64,000 nucleotides of DNA from a virus. Location: IMG/VR virus record IMGVR_UViG_3300010354_000054, positions 34,645 to 98,644 of that record; one strand, given 5' to 3'. Positions 1 through 8,006 of the stretch are shown here, piece by piece. Every line of letters begins with the position of its first letter. Positions within the stretch are counted from its first letter, which is position 1. Below the pieces are notes generated by a model. That model was not told the origin of the DNA, made no database searches, and saw nothing but the letters and a program-made list of their open reading frames with translations. The position numbers and the translations under genes are program-made.

Positions 1-283
1 ACATGGGGTCGACATCTTCTCCAACCCTCTTTGCTATTATTGTATTTCTTGGAAGTGAATCTGCGTATCTCATATTTGAGATGCCCATTGACTGCCAAGA
101 AACCTTTTTGTCTTCGCTCTTTAGATCTGTGTTGGGATCAGAGATTACATCTAGGACAATCATTCTAACAAAAGTCGAAGATTGATGCGTAGGGGGTACG
201 TAATTCTCTGTGTCAAACCTTCCCTCGGCTATCTCCCTAAGATTGTCAGAAAATTTAGTTTTTGTCGAAGACTTAAGCGTCAT
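1..283 (-). CDS. Hypothetical protein, N-terminal 94 residues (runs off the window)
   Basis: Read from the reverse strand, an ATG at 283 opens a frame without stops to the window edge. The protein begins MTLKSSTKTKFSDNLREIAE and contains a stretch ending in RYADSLPRNTIIAKRV. It starts two bases after the stop of the upstream gene, so it is the next member of the same minus-strand operon. I do not recognise the family. The RNTII-type stretch is reminiscent of baseplate-hub or tail-spike N-terminal domains of large phages, but this is a weak impression. The 3' part is missing, so length and domains cannot be judged. Confidence 0.6.
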   Translation of the reverse strand, partial: MTLKSSTKTKFSDNLREIAEGRFDTENYVPPTHQSSTFVRMIVLDVISDPNTDLKSEDKKVSWQSMGISNMRYADSLPRNTIIAKRVGEDVDPM

Positions 284-285
284 TA

Positions 286-627
286 CTAAGAACCTATCTT
301 TTTAAACATTTCTTCTGGGTCTATGTCTTCTTCTTGCTTTTGCTCCGACTTAGATACCAATTCCGCAAGCTTTATTATTTGATCGTTTGCTCTGCTCATT
401 CTTTCGATATAAGTCGCCATTGTCTTTCCGTGTATGGCATGCTCTGTACTCTTGTCTTGTACCATCTCGACCAGAGTAGTGAACAAAACATATGCATTTT
501 GACGATCAGTTACAGCGTTCTCATAAATCTCTTTCCAGAGTCGCTTTTTCTTATCTGTGACGCCATCTATCTGTTGCAATAGGTCTGAAAAATCTTTAAT
601 TTTCTCTTCCAGGGTCATTTTCTTCAT
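286..627 (-). CDS. Small helical protein, possibly small terminase-like; unknown
   Basis: 113 residues, largely helical and charged. A conserved-looking core (about residues 30-95) holds an LWKEIYENAVTDR segment, a HAIHG turn and an RMSRANDQIIKLAELV helix. I recall similar small proteins from environmental T4-like phages, and some are labelled small terminase subunits, but I cannot confirm that here. The ATG at 627 sits just behind a GGAGGA ribosome binding site. It lies 15 bp downstream of the late sigma factor gene, so the two are probably co-transcribed. Function is unproven; a packaging or late-gene role is only suggested by that neighbour. Confidence 0.6.
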   Translation of the reverse strand: MKKMTLEEKIKDFSDLLQQIDGVTDKKKRLWKEIYENAVTDRQNAYVLFTTLVEMVQDKSTEHAIHGKTMATYIERMSRANDQIIKLAELVSKSEQKQEEDIDPEEMFKKIGS

Positions 628-642
628 AGCTCCTCCGTAGAC

Positions 643-1431
643 TTACAAGTCCCTGAAGTCGAATCTTGATTTTTTATATCTTCTCTTTATAGATTGCATT
701 GCAGTCGTTAATTGCTTTGGAGAAAGCCCTGAAAGCTCTCTCATATACAGGAGGACAGCACTCTTGTTAAGAAGATCTATTTCGTCAATATTCTCAAAAA
801 TTGTAATTATTGCATTTATGCAAGTCAATTCATTTTCTGTTTTAACTCTTGACCTTATCTCGTAGAGAAGCCCTACAGTGCTTTCGACTGTGCTACTTGG
901 TTCAAGAAAAAAATCATTTGCCTCAATGGTATTGTGCTCTTCTATGATTAGAGACTCATGCGTAGTAAGAGACTGTGGATCGTCAAGACTCACACTCTTC
1001 TTGGTTCTTTGAGACTTTTGCTTTGTCTTAATGATAAGCCAATTTTTAGCAACTACGTTAAAGTAAGAGAAAGCGTTTGTTCCACGAGAAGCATCGAACT
1101 TATGAATTGTTTCAAAGAGAAAATTGACACAATCGTTTTTTAGCTCTTCATATGTGTCATGCATTCCCGTGAACTTATGAATGTTTATTAAGTTTTCAAC
1201 AAGTTTCTTAAAAGCAGGAAGAATTTTTTCTACGTACAGCTTGTCTTTTTCTTTTTTTGAAAATTCAGACTGGTATGCTACTATTGCATCTTGTGTGTCT
1301 GAGTTGAAATAGAGTTTTAGCTTGTCTTTCTCCTCTTTGGTGTCTTTCTTTTGAGACAACTCTGACGTATTTTCTTCGGAGATTTTCTTATTCTTTTTCT
1401 CCCTTCTCTTTTTTGAAACATTTGTTTTCAT
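643..1431 (-). CDS. T4 gp55-like late-transcription RNA polymerase sigma factor
   Basis: 262 residues. Residues 101-133 carry the signature of gp55-type minimal sigma factors: a helix ending in IHKFDASRGTNAFSYF followed by VVAKNWLI, matching the region 2 block of T4-like late sigma factors (family knowledge). The first 40 residues are lysine-rich and disordered-looking. A C-terminal helical segment ends in SIKRRYKKSRFDFRDL. In T4 such a protein directs host RNA polymerase to late promoters of type TATAAATA, usually with the sliding clamp and gp33. The gene overlaps the preceding gene by 4 bp (ATGA), so its expression is translationally coupled to the glycan operon. Candidate target sites are at 49086 and 51160. 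Confidence 0.75.
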   Translation of the reverse strand: MKTNVSKKRREKKNKKISEENTSELSQKKDTKEEKDKLKLYFNSDTQDAIVAYQSEFSKKEKDKLYVEKILPAFKKLVENLINIHKFTGMHDTYEELKNDCVNFLFETIHKFDASRGTNAFSYFNVVAKNWLIIKTKQKSQRTKKSVSLDDPQSLTTHESLIIEEHNTIEANDFFLEPSSTVESTVGLLYEIRSRVKTENELTCINAIITIFENIDEIDLLNKSAVLLYMRELSGLSPKQLTTAMQSIKRRYKKSRFDFRDL

Positions 1432-1742
1432 TCTTCTGCTTCTTTGCTTTCATTTGTTTCTGTATCTAGCGAATCATCGAGTATCTTTGCCACATTGATA
1501 ACTGCATTTTTTGATTCAACGATGTCTTTTATTAGATTTCTTACAACTGGTTCGTCTGAAAAAACTTCTAGGCGTGACTTTTGATCAATTTTTTGCTTTT
1601 GTATCTCTAGGATCTCTAGAGAATTCTGAATTGTTTCTTGAATTTCATCAAATTTGTCCATAAACTCTAGGTTCTTTTTAAGACTTACGGCGAGAATTGC
1701 CGTAAGTGAAATTGATAAAATTGAAAGAAACTCAATGATCAT
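1428..1742 (-). CDS. Small membrane-anchored coiled-coil protein
   Basis: 104 residues. Residues about 2-21 form one hydrophobic membrane segment (FLSILSISLTAILAVSL). A charged helical region with coiled-coil character (about 25-55) and an acidic C-terminus follow. It overlaps both neighbours by 4 bp (ATGA junctions), which places it firmly in the operon between a glycosyltransferase and the late sigma factor. No family is recognised. It could be an inner-membrane anchor or a spanin/holin-like accessory, but there is no direct evidence for lysis function. Confidence 0.6.
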   Translation of the reverse strand: MIIEFLSILSISLTAILAVSLKKNLEFMDKFDEIQETIQNSLEILEIQKQKIDQKSRLEVFSDEPVVRNLIKDIVESKNAVINVAKILDDSLDTETNESKEAEE

Positions 1743-2935
1743 ATCAAGTCTTTTGTTGCTTCTTCATACAGCGATTTTACAGCCTCTATGGAGTATTTCT
1801 CTTGAATTTTTAAACTTAAGTCTTTTGCCCATTCTTTTGGAATGGAAGATGCAGACCTAAACTTAAGAATCTTTCTCTTGAAGTCGTCTTCTTGTGCAAT
1901 TGCCCACTTACTTCCTCTCATGAAGATTCTGTTATCGACTCTTGTGCTGTGAATTTCGCTCAACTTGTAGTCTACTTCGATAAACTTTCCATGAGACAAG
2001 AAATCCTTGTGTCCTGACCAATTTGTTGCAATGACAGGAAGAGATGATGCTGCAGCCTCAAGAATTGGTAATCCATATCCCTCACCCTTAGTAAGGGAAA
2101 CTAAGGCTTTGATCTGCGGATGTCTGTAAAGGGAAGAAACTTCCTCATCAGATAGATCTCCATGTAAAAGATGAACTCTTGGGCTAATTCCTCTTCTTAC
2201 CTCTTTCACCAGACTTTCAAAAGTTTGCTGCACTAGCTTTCTGTCTATACAGGTATTTCTTCCAGAATTAGTCTTAACGACAATTCCTACGTCCTTGTCT
2301 TTTTCAAATGCCTCACAGAGCCACTTGACTGTATAGAAGATGTTTTTTCTTTCATTCTCCGGGTTGTTTCCCGTTATTTGTCCAAAGATCAAAAAATTGA
2401 AATTAGTAGAAAATTCAAGATCATCTACTTTGGTCTTTACATTTTTTGTTATTGCCTCAGTGTAAGATTCTGGCACTACTTTTATTGGTGTTGTTACATT
2501 TCCCGTCGATGTCAGGCTGCTCTTCGAGTGCTGTGAAGGAACTATGACTAGACTCATTCTGTTGCAATCCGCAATCCATTCTGGATTGCACTTGTCTGTC
2601 TCTACAGACGCCGTAACTCCTATGTTGACTTTGGAGAAACTCGTGTCCCATTCATTGGGCAGTTGTATTTGAATAGTTGCATCATAGTGTCTACCAGAAG
2701 GATCTGTGGTTTTTTCCATAATTCTTCCAATAAAACCGTCATATAGATTTCTATCAATTAACCACGGGGTATCTCCCCAAGGCAAAGCCTGCACATCGAC
2801 GTCCAGATCGTCTCTATCAAGGAGCCACTTTGCTATTTGACGAGCGTGAACGCCATAGCCTGACTGTGTTAAGACGGGTCCCCTGATTAGAATTTTCTTC
2901 TTTTTTAAACCACCTGTTAAATCGAAAAGATTCAT
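1739..2935 (-). CDS. GT-B glycosyltransferase (GT4-like)
   Basis: 398 residues. The N-terminal Rossmann-like half opens with KILIRGPVLTQSGYGVHARQ, a typical GT-B donor/acceptor entry loop. The C-terminal half holds KGEGYGLPILEAAASSLPVI at about 283-302, the classical E-x7-E motif of GT4 enzymes that binds the nucleotide-sugar. It would transfer a sugar from an activated donor to an acceptor in the cytoplasm; donor and acceptor are unknown. It overlaps the genes on both sides by 4 bp. It is one of about a dozen transferases in this train and is not closely similar in sequence to its neighbours. Confidence 0.85.
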   Translation of the reverse strand: MNLFDLTGGLKKKKILIRGPVLTQSGYGVHARQIAKWLLDRDDLDVDVQALPWGDTPWLIDRNLYDGFIGRIMEKTTDPSGRHYDATIQIQLPNEWDTSFSKVNIGVTASVETDKCNPEWIADCNRMSLVIVPSQHSKSSLTSTGNVTTPIKVVPESYTEAITKNVKTKVDDLEFSTNFNFLIFGQITGNNPENERKNIFYTVKWLCEAFEKDKDVGIVVKTNSGRNTCIDRKLVQQTFESLVKEVRRGISPRVHLLHGDLSDEEVSSLYRHPQIKALVSLTKGEGYGLPILEAAASSLPVIATNWSGHKDFLSHGKFIEVDYKLSEIHSTRVDNRIFMRGSKWAIAQEDDFKRKILKFRSASSIPKEWAKDLSLKIQEKYSIEAVKSLYEEATKDLI

Positions 2936-4185
2936 ATCTCAGACACCTTCCACTTAGTATCGATCTTAGCATTCCACTTTTCAATTGTGTCTGTTAAAGT
3001 TCTATCCCAGTCTGATACTACGTCTTTCAGGTTATATTCTTTCTTGGCTCTTTCCATAGCTTTTTTACCCAGCTCTTCTCTAGCTTCAGGACCCATCTCA
3101 TACATTTTCATAAATGCATTTGTTACAGTCTTGTGAGAGACAAAATCTTCATAGATGTAAGGAACCATGTGATTTCCAACCATGGTCCTAACCTCTGGGT
3201 CCATTCCTACGCCAAATTGCTCACCTGTTACTGGGTCTTCTACTTGGCGTGTTAGACCACCAGTCTTCAGTGCTATGATTGGCTTTCCACACATCATCAT
3301 TTCAAGGGTAGGAAGACCAAATCCTTCATTACAGCTTCTATTTACAATTGTGTCACACATATTGTAAAGAGACCGCATCTCATTAAATCCTATTCTATCC
3401 TTAGAAAAGACTATGTTCTCCCTAAGGTTGAGGAGATCTATGACTTGATGTAAGTTAGTTCCTTCTTGATCCATAGGGTCAGTATGCAACACCAGTGTTG
3501 CTTTTTTGTGACCATGCTTTGCCTGAAGCTCTTCTACGAAATCCTTCCAAGAGACAAGAATGTCGCTTATCATCTTGCGTCTTGCATTCCTCGAGACATA
3601 GAGGCACGTGAAATGGTCGGATCTGTCTTTCCCGAGAAGCGCAATCTTAAATTTCTGAGATTCTTCCTTCGGAAGGGGACAAAACAGGTCTTCCGGTACT
3701 GCATGCGGTATGTAATTCGTCTTTTCCGGGAACCGTTCCTTCACCATCTCATAGGTCGGGTAATTAATGCAGTTTATGAGATCAGTCGACTCATAAAGAG
3801 GACTATTGAATGCAGGCCAAGGCGGATTATCCCAAAGATGCCAATAGACTATGGGACATATTTGGTGTATTTCATCTGACATCTCCCATGTCCAGATGAA
3901 AAACCTTGGATCAGTGAAGAGAAAAACAGCATCTGGTCGAACTTGTGCAAGAGTCTTTCTCAAAAGTGCCTTATCACCAAAGCCATTAGTGGGCTTAATG
4001 ACAAAATCTGGATTGACAACTACAGTTTCGTAGTTGTCGTGCCTAATAGCGCCTCCAAAACACTTAAAGCTGTACTTACCCGTATTGATTAAACCACTTA
4101 TTAGCCATCTTGCCTGAGTTCCTACACCTGAAGTCGACAGGGGATGATCAGACAAAAATAAAATAGTCTTCTTTTGATTCTGCAT
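2932..4185 (-). CDS. GT-B glycosyltransferase (GT4-like)
   Basis: About 417 residues from the ATG at 4185. A longer reading would need a TTG codon at 4203, which I reject because AGGG precedes the ATG closely. It begins with a Rossmann strand (TILFLSDHP) and a glycine-rich loop (STSGVGTQARW). The C-terminal nucleotide-sugar site NRSCNEGFGLPTLEMMMCGK lies at about 282-301. It is probably paired with the next gene, which it overlaps by 4 bp; both start with the same kind of SGxG...AR loop, so they may be distant paralogues. Specificity cannot be read from sequence. Confidence 0.85.
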   Translation of the reverse strand: MQNQKKTILFLSDHPLSTSGVGTQARWLISGLINTGKYSFKCFGGAIRHDNYETVVVNPDFVIKPTNGFGDKALLRKTLAQVRPDAVFLFTDPRFFIWTWEMSDEIHQICPIVYWHLWDNPPWPAFNSPLYESTDLINCINYPTYEMVKERFPEKTNYIPHAVPEDLFCPLPKEESQKFKIALLGKDRSDHFTCLYVSRNARRKMISDILVSWKDFVEELQAKHGHKKATLVLHTDPMDQEGTNLHQVIDLLNLRENIVFSKDRIGFNEMRSLYNMCDTIVNRSCNEGFGLPTLEMMMCGKPIIALKTGGLTRQVEDPVTGEQFGVGMDPEVRTMVGNHMVPYIYEDFVSHKTVTNAFMKMYEMGPEAREELGKKAMERAKKEYNLKDVVSDWDRTLTDTIEKWNAKIDTKWKVSEI

Positions 4186-4230
4186 TGTCCCTATATTACG
4201 CAAAAATAAAAAGTTGTAACAAAAGTTTAG

Positions 4231-5046
4231 TTAAGTGCAGTGCTCTGTGCCTTTATACTCACAGTAAGTACAAGAATCACGATTCTTAAGAGCAATTCCA
4301 CGCTTAACAGAAGTAATCATGTTGCTTACAACCTTAAGAGACTTCTTAATCGGAACTTCCCCGAGAGACACTGAAAAAAGCTCACAATGCTGTCCTGCTT
4401 TTGCAGATTTCTTAAGAATTGCGAAGGCACATCTAATGTCTTTGAGAGGAACTTGAGGATTCTTCTGATGCCAATAGTTCTTGTAAAGAGCAAGCTGAGC
4501 CTTAATCATCTCATCAGACCGCTTTTCTCTACGCCAGCCATTAGCCGACGTCTTCCAGTCAATAATCCAGTACAAATCTTCTCCTCGCTTACCTTTGCAC
4601 TTGATTACACCGTCAATAAAGCCTTTAAAGGCGTGTGGATGACCTTCAACTGACTCATATAGCGCGTGTTCTGCATCCACCACGGTCCACTCAGGGAATT
4701 CCTTGTCTAAGAATGCAGGCACCTCTGAGAGAATTACTTCAGACTCTGCCTTTGCAATCCTTAAGGCTTTTTCTGAGAATTCTTCTTGCCCTTCGTGCTT
4801 CTTCCAAGCCTGTTCTAGCGAGTCGTGACACAGTTTTACATCCATCTCGCGTGTAAGCAGATACTTCTCACATGAAGCATGAACCGAAGTTCCAAACACA
4901 AGAACGGGCGAAGGCTTTGATAGATCTACTTTTTTTACGTGGTATAGGTGGTGTCTATACGAACAATCCTTCCACGTTTTTACCTCTGAGAATGAAACAT
5001 GAGGCTTCCCTGTAGGAAGTGATTGAAAACCTGTTGTGTCTGACAT
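4231..5046 (-). CDS. PD-(D/E)XK nuclease, Cas4/RecB-like, probable Fe-S
   Basis: 271 residues. Near the N-terminus HVSFSEVKTWKDCSYRHHLY is the usual entry helix of PDDEXK_1/RecB-like nucleases. The catalytic core reads GFIDGVIK, then YWIIDWKTS, giving the D...DxK active site, followed by a QLALYKNYW helix with the motif-IV Gln/Tyr. One Cys in the entry helix and a C-terminal CTYCEYKGTEHC triad fit the four-cysteine iron-sulfur arrangement of Cas4/AddB proteins. It would be a DNA exonuclease for recombination or repair. It is unusual here because all neighbours are sugar genes. Its start codon is buried in a 12-bp inverted repeat. Confidence 0.8.
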   Translation of the reverse strand: MSDTTGFQSLPTGKPHVSFSEVKTWKDCSYRHHLYHVKKVDLSKPSPVLVFGTSVHASCEKYLLTREMDVKLCHDSLEQAWKKHEGQEEFSEKALRIAKAESEVILSEVPAFLDKEFPEWTVVDAEHALYESVEGHPHAFKGFIDGVIKCKGKRGEDLYWIIDWKTSANGWRREKRSDEMIKAQLALYKNYWHQKNPQVPLKDIRCAFAILKKSAKAGQHCELFSVSLGEVPIKKSLKVVSNMITSVKRGIALKNRDSCTYCEYKGTEHCT

Positions 5047-5071
5047 GTTAATGTGATACTAACATGTCAGA
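5039..5071 (-). promoter_or_regulatory. 12-bp inverted repeat covering the nuclease start codon
   Basis: Two perfect 12-base arms, TCTGACATGTTA (5039-5050) and TAACATGTCAGA (5060-5071), are separated by 9 bases. The start codon of the nuclease gene (5044-5046 on the reverse strand) lies inside one arm. In the mRNA the AUG would be paired in a stable hairpin, and the other arm carries a second AUG opening a five-codon frame. There is no T-run, so it is not a terminator. A translational switch or a protein operator are both possible. Confidence 0.6.
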
Positions 5072-5081
5072 TTCACATAGT

Positions 5082-5996
5082 TCAAGTGTTCTTTCGACTG
5101 ACAGCTCTTCCCGACATCTTCTCCCAGTCTCTTTGTTCAGGAGATCTTACTTCTAGATTTTTCTCCCATGCTGCTTTCAAAACTTTAGGATCGACATTGT
5201 TCTTCTTTGCAACGTCTATCATTGCATTTACGTCTTTTGGAAAGCAGTGTCCTCCGTAGCCTCTTGATCCATCGGGACCCGGTACGTTCCAGTGACTTTC
5301 TCCTAGGCGCTTGTCATACTTTGCATATTCCACGACTTTATCATAGTCTACGTTAAGTCCTGACTTATCGAGAGCTTCACATATCTGAGCAATCTCGTTA
5401 GCAAATGCAACCTTAACTGTAAGAAAATTATTGGTCAGATACTTTACCATCTCAGCAGTGGTAGAAGACGTTTTTATGATTGGAACTTTTGGAAATGCCG
5501 TCTGAAATACCTGCTTTACAGCGTTAATCCATGGGCGAGGGCCACCTAAAACAATTCTGTTCTGGTTTCTCATGTCATCAAGCGCGTTTGCCTCAGTTAA
5601 AAACTCTGGGTTGAAAACGATGTGCAGTCCCTTCTCGCTGTATTTCTCGTTCCATCTCTCTGTTGAGCCTGGCGGTACTGTTGATTTGACTACTGCGATT
5701 CTTTCACCTGGAATCTGAGAGAGTTCTTCCAGAACACTTTCTACGATGCTCAGGTCTGCAGAACCATCTTCGAACATGGGTGTTGGAAGACAGACAAAGT
5801 ATACTCCTGAGAAACCCTCAACAGATTCAGCAAATTCAACAAGACTCTTAGTAGAGCTTGGTCTGTAGTCATTTGCCCCCACGGCAGTCTTACCCGCTTT
5901 GTCGTACGTAAAGACACTAAACCCATGCTCTGAAAAGACTGTTGTGAGTGATCCCCCCACAAAACCTTGCCCAATGACTGCTATTGACTTTTTCAT
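5082..5996 (-). CDS. UDP-glucose/GDP-mannose dehydrogenase family protein, short form
   Basis: About 304 residues from the ATG at 5996; a GTG at 6002 overlapping the previous stop is the alternative. The N-terminus is a Rossmann NAD site (IAVIGQGFVGGSL). FNPEFLTEANALDD and the catalytic cysteine motif GYGGHCFPKDVNAM are both intact. It would oxidise a UDP-hexose at C6 to a uronic acid with two NAD. It stops soon after the central helical domain and lacks the usual C-terminal UDP-binding domain; family members are usually 390-450 residues. It may be a minimal phage form or may depend on a partner. It sits next to UDP-galactopyranose mutase. Confidence 0.82.
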   Translation of the reverse strand: MKKSIAVIGQGFVGGSLTTVFSEHGFSVFTYDKAGKTAVGANDYRPSSTKSLVEFAESVEGFSGVYFVCLPTPMFEDGSADLSIVESVLEELSQIPGERIAVVKSTVPPGSTERWNEKYSEKGLHIVFNPEFLTEANALDDMRNQNRIVLGGPRPWINAVKQVFQTAFPKVPIIKTSSTTAEMVKYLTNNFLTVKVAFANEIAQICEALDKSGLNVDYDKVVEYAKYDKRLGESHWNVPGPDGSRGYGGHCFPKDVNAMIDVAKKNNVDPKVLKAAWEKNLEVRSPEQRDWEKMSGRAVSRKNT

Positions 5997-5998
5997 GT

Positions 5999-7102
5999 TC
6001 ACTTTGTTTGATCGTTAAAGAGTTTTATCGCGGCGGCCAGCGCCTGATGCATATCATAATACTTGTATCTACCAAGTCTACCTGCAACGATGTATTTTGA
6101 ATCTTTCTTAGATAGAGATTCATACTTTTCATATACAGAATTATTGTTACTGTCGTTTATAGGGTAATAAGGGACTGAATCGTTGGTCCACTCTGCAGGT
6201 GTTTCTGTTGTGATAACAGACTTTTTACCGCTAGCGAACTCAAAGTGTTTGTGCTCTATTCTTCTAGTCCAGGGAACAGATAGATCGCAGTAGTTGAATA
6301 TTGCATTTCCTTGGAAATCATCTACATCTTCGATTCTTGTTTCAAACTTTAGAGTTCTGTATTCAAGAGGACCAAACTTGTAGTCATACAGCCTGTCGAC
6401 ACAACCCGTATAGAGAATCTTTTTTCCAAGCTTCTCTAGAGAAGACTTTTCTTTGAAAAAGTCTACGCTGAGCTTGACCTCAATCCCGTCCAGCATGTTT
6501 TCGAAAATCTTCGTGTAACCATCCTTGGGAATTCCTTGATAGCAGTCTTCGAAATAATTGTCATCCCATGTTAATCTGATGGGAAGTCTCTTGAGTATGC
6601 TTGCAGGAAGGGAACTAGGCTCTCTTTTCCATTGCTTAGTCGTATATCCATGCACGAACATCTCATAGATGTCTTTTCCCACTTGCGTGAGTGCCCACTC
6701 TTCCATATTTCTTGGATTTGGGTACTTCCTAACATATTCTTCAGTGACTTCATTTAGTTTCTTCTTTGCCTGGTCTGGGGTTTCAACTCCCCAAAGCTGA
6801 TAAAGAGTCATCATGTTTATAGGAAAAGAAAATATTCTACCACCAGACACTGCCTTTGGTCTGTTAACATAATGATTGAATTCGGAAAATCTGTTGATGA
6901 ATTGCCAGACTTTTTTATCCGATGTGTGAAAAATATGAGGTCCGTAAACGTGAACGTTTATTCCTTCAATTTTCTGGGTATAACAGTTTCCACCGATGTG
7001 GTCTCTCTTGTCTATTACTAGACAGGACTTGCCTGACTCTTTTGCTAGATGCGCAAATGTTGCGCCCGTTAATCCGGATCCTACTATCACATAGTCATAC
7101 AT
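5999..7102 (-). CDS. glf: UDP-galactopyranose mutase
   Basis: 367 residues, the normal length of bacterial Glf. The N-terminal FAD dinucleotide site is YDYVIVGSGLTGATFAHLA. The hallmark GGNCYT and VHVYGPHIFHTSDKKVW motifs follow, then NRPKAVSGGRIFSFPIN and, near the C-terminus, AGRLGRYKYYDMHQALAAA. It isomerises UDP-galactopyranose to UDP-galactofuranose in the cytoplasm using reduced FAD, supplying Galf to the transferases around it. It overlaps the next upstream gene by 8 bp. A Galf-containing product is therefore likely. Confidence 0.93.
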   Translation of the reverse strand: MYDYVIVGSGLTGATFAHLAKESGKSCLVIDKRDHIGGNCYTQKIEGINVHVYGPHIFHTSDKKVWQFINRFSEFNHYVNRPKAVSGGRIFSFPINMMTLYQLWGVETPDQAKKKLNEVTEEYVRKYPNPRNMEEWALTQVGKDIYEMFVHGYTTKQWKREPSSLPASILKRLPIRLTWDDNYFEDCYQGIPKDGYTKIFENMLDGIEVKLSVDFFKEKSSLEKLGKKILYTGCVDRLYDYKFGPLEYRTLKFETRIEDVDDFQGNAIFNYCDLSVPWTRRIEHKHFEFASGKKSVITTETPAEWTNDSVPYYPINDSNNNSVYEKYESLSKKDSKYIVAGRLGRYKYYDMHQALAAAIKLFNDQTK

Positions 7103-8006
7103 AGCTCTCTCTTATTGCTGTAACAATATCCAGCCAGTTAAAATTTTCTCTAATGTATTCTACAGATCTATAGGTGACAGTGTCAACTGTGTCACTTCTT
7201 TCTTCTAGAAGTCTTTTTATTGTCTTTACGGAATGATCAAAATCTTGAAATCCAATTTTTGCTGGTATGTCTTCAGCAGAACCGTAAGCATTGTATTCTG
7301 GTTCGTAGTCTCTTATGCTAATGCATCCTCTTGCACACGCTTCGATGTCTTTTATCCACATTGCGTTGGCAGGTATTTTTTCTCCCTCAACTACCCAGTC
7401 GACCTTTTCACAATGAGCAAAAATTTTTATCCTTGAAAGCGTCTTCAAGTATCCTGAATAACCAGAGGTTGGTAGAATTTTTACATTAATTCCATTGTTA
7501 GAAAGATGATCGAAAAATTTCTTTCTATAGGGATGAATTTGTCCGCAAAATCCTACTTCAATGTCTTTCTTCTGCCAGGCCGTGTGTTCACAATAGCTAG
7601 AAAGAACACCCATTCTAACAAACCTAGACGGTAAGTTATTTGATCTAACATGAGAAGACCACCAGCTGGATGTGTTTAAAAATGTTTTTACATTTAGAGA
7701 CTTTGCAATTCTATGATAAGAGCCTTTGTAAGGTGAATCGTCTTTAAATGATTCCCACGGATCTTGTTCATAAACTATAACGGGATTCTCATTAAGGCAT
7801 CTCTTGAGATGCTCTAGGCTTCTGTCCAGTGTTCTTAGCTTTAAACAAGAAATAACAGGTGATTTGTCGACAGTGTACCCTGATAGAATCTCAGGCATCG
7901 TGATTAGTCTAACTTCAAAGTTAGATGCTAACGTATTTATGACTTGATGCTGATAACAATTACCCGTGACGTATTCGATAGAATCGACTAATACGTTAAT
8001 CTTCAT
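7095..8006 (-). CDS. Glycosyltransferase, CgeB/Glyco_trans_1_2-like
   Basis: 303 residues. It starts with a Rossmann strand carrying KINVLVDSIEYVTGNCYQHQ. In the C-terminal half, VGFCGQIHPYRKKFFDHL and IPANAMWIKDIEACARGC followed by an acidic DYEPEY match the pattern of CgeB-type GT-B transferases, in which a shorter motif replaces the E-x7-E of GT4. It overlaps glf by 8 bp and the upstream gene by 4 bp. Placement next to the UDP-Galf source makes it a candidate galactofuranosyltransferase, but this is inferred only from position. Confidence 0.65.
   Translation of the reverse strand: MKINVLVDSIEYVTGNCYQHQVINTLASNFEVRLITMPEILSGYTVDKSPVISCLKLRTLDRSLEHLKRCLNENPVIVYEQDPWESFKDDSPYKGSYHRIAKSLNVKTFLNTSSWWSSHVRSNNLPSRFVRMGVLSSYCEHTAWQKKDIEVGFCGQIHPYRKKFFDHLSNNGINVKILPTSGYSGYLKTLSRIKIFAHCEKVDWVVEGEKIPANAMWIKDIEACARGCISIRDYEPEYNAYGSAEDIPAKIGFQDFDHSVKTIKRLLEERSDTVDTVTYRSVEYIRENFNWLDIVTAIRESYV

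Noticed and set aside
3-185. Plus-strand frame of 60 codons at the window start
   Set aside because: It lies opposite a minus-strand frame that continues the operon without gap; no start signal and no domain.
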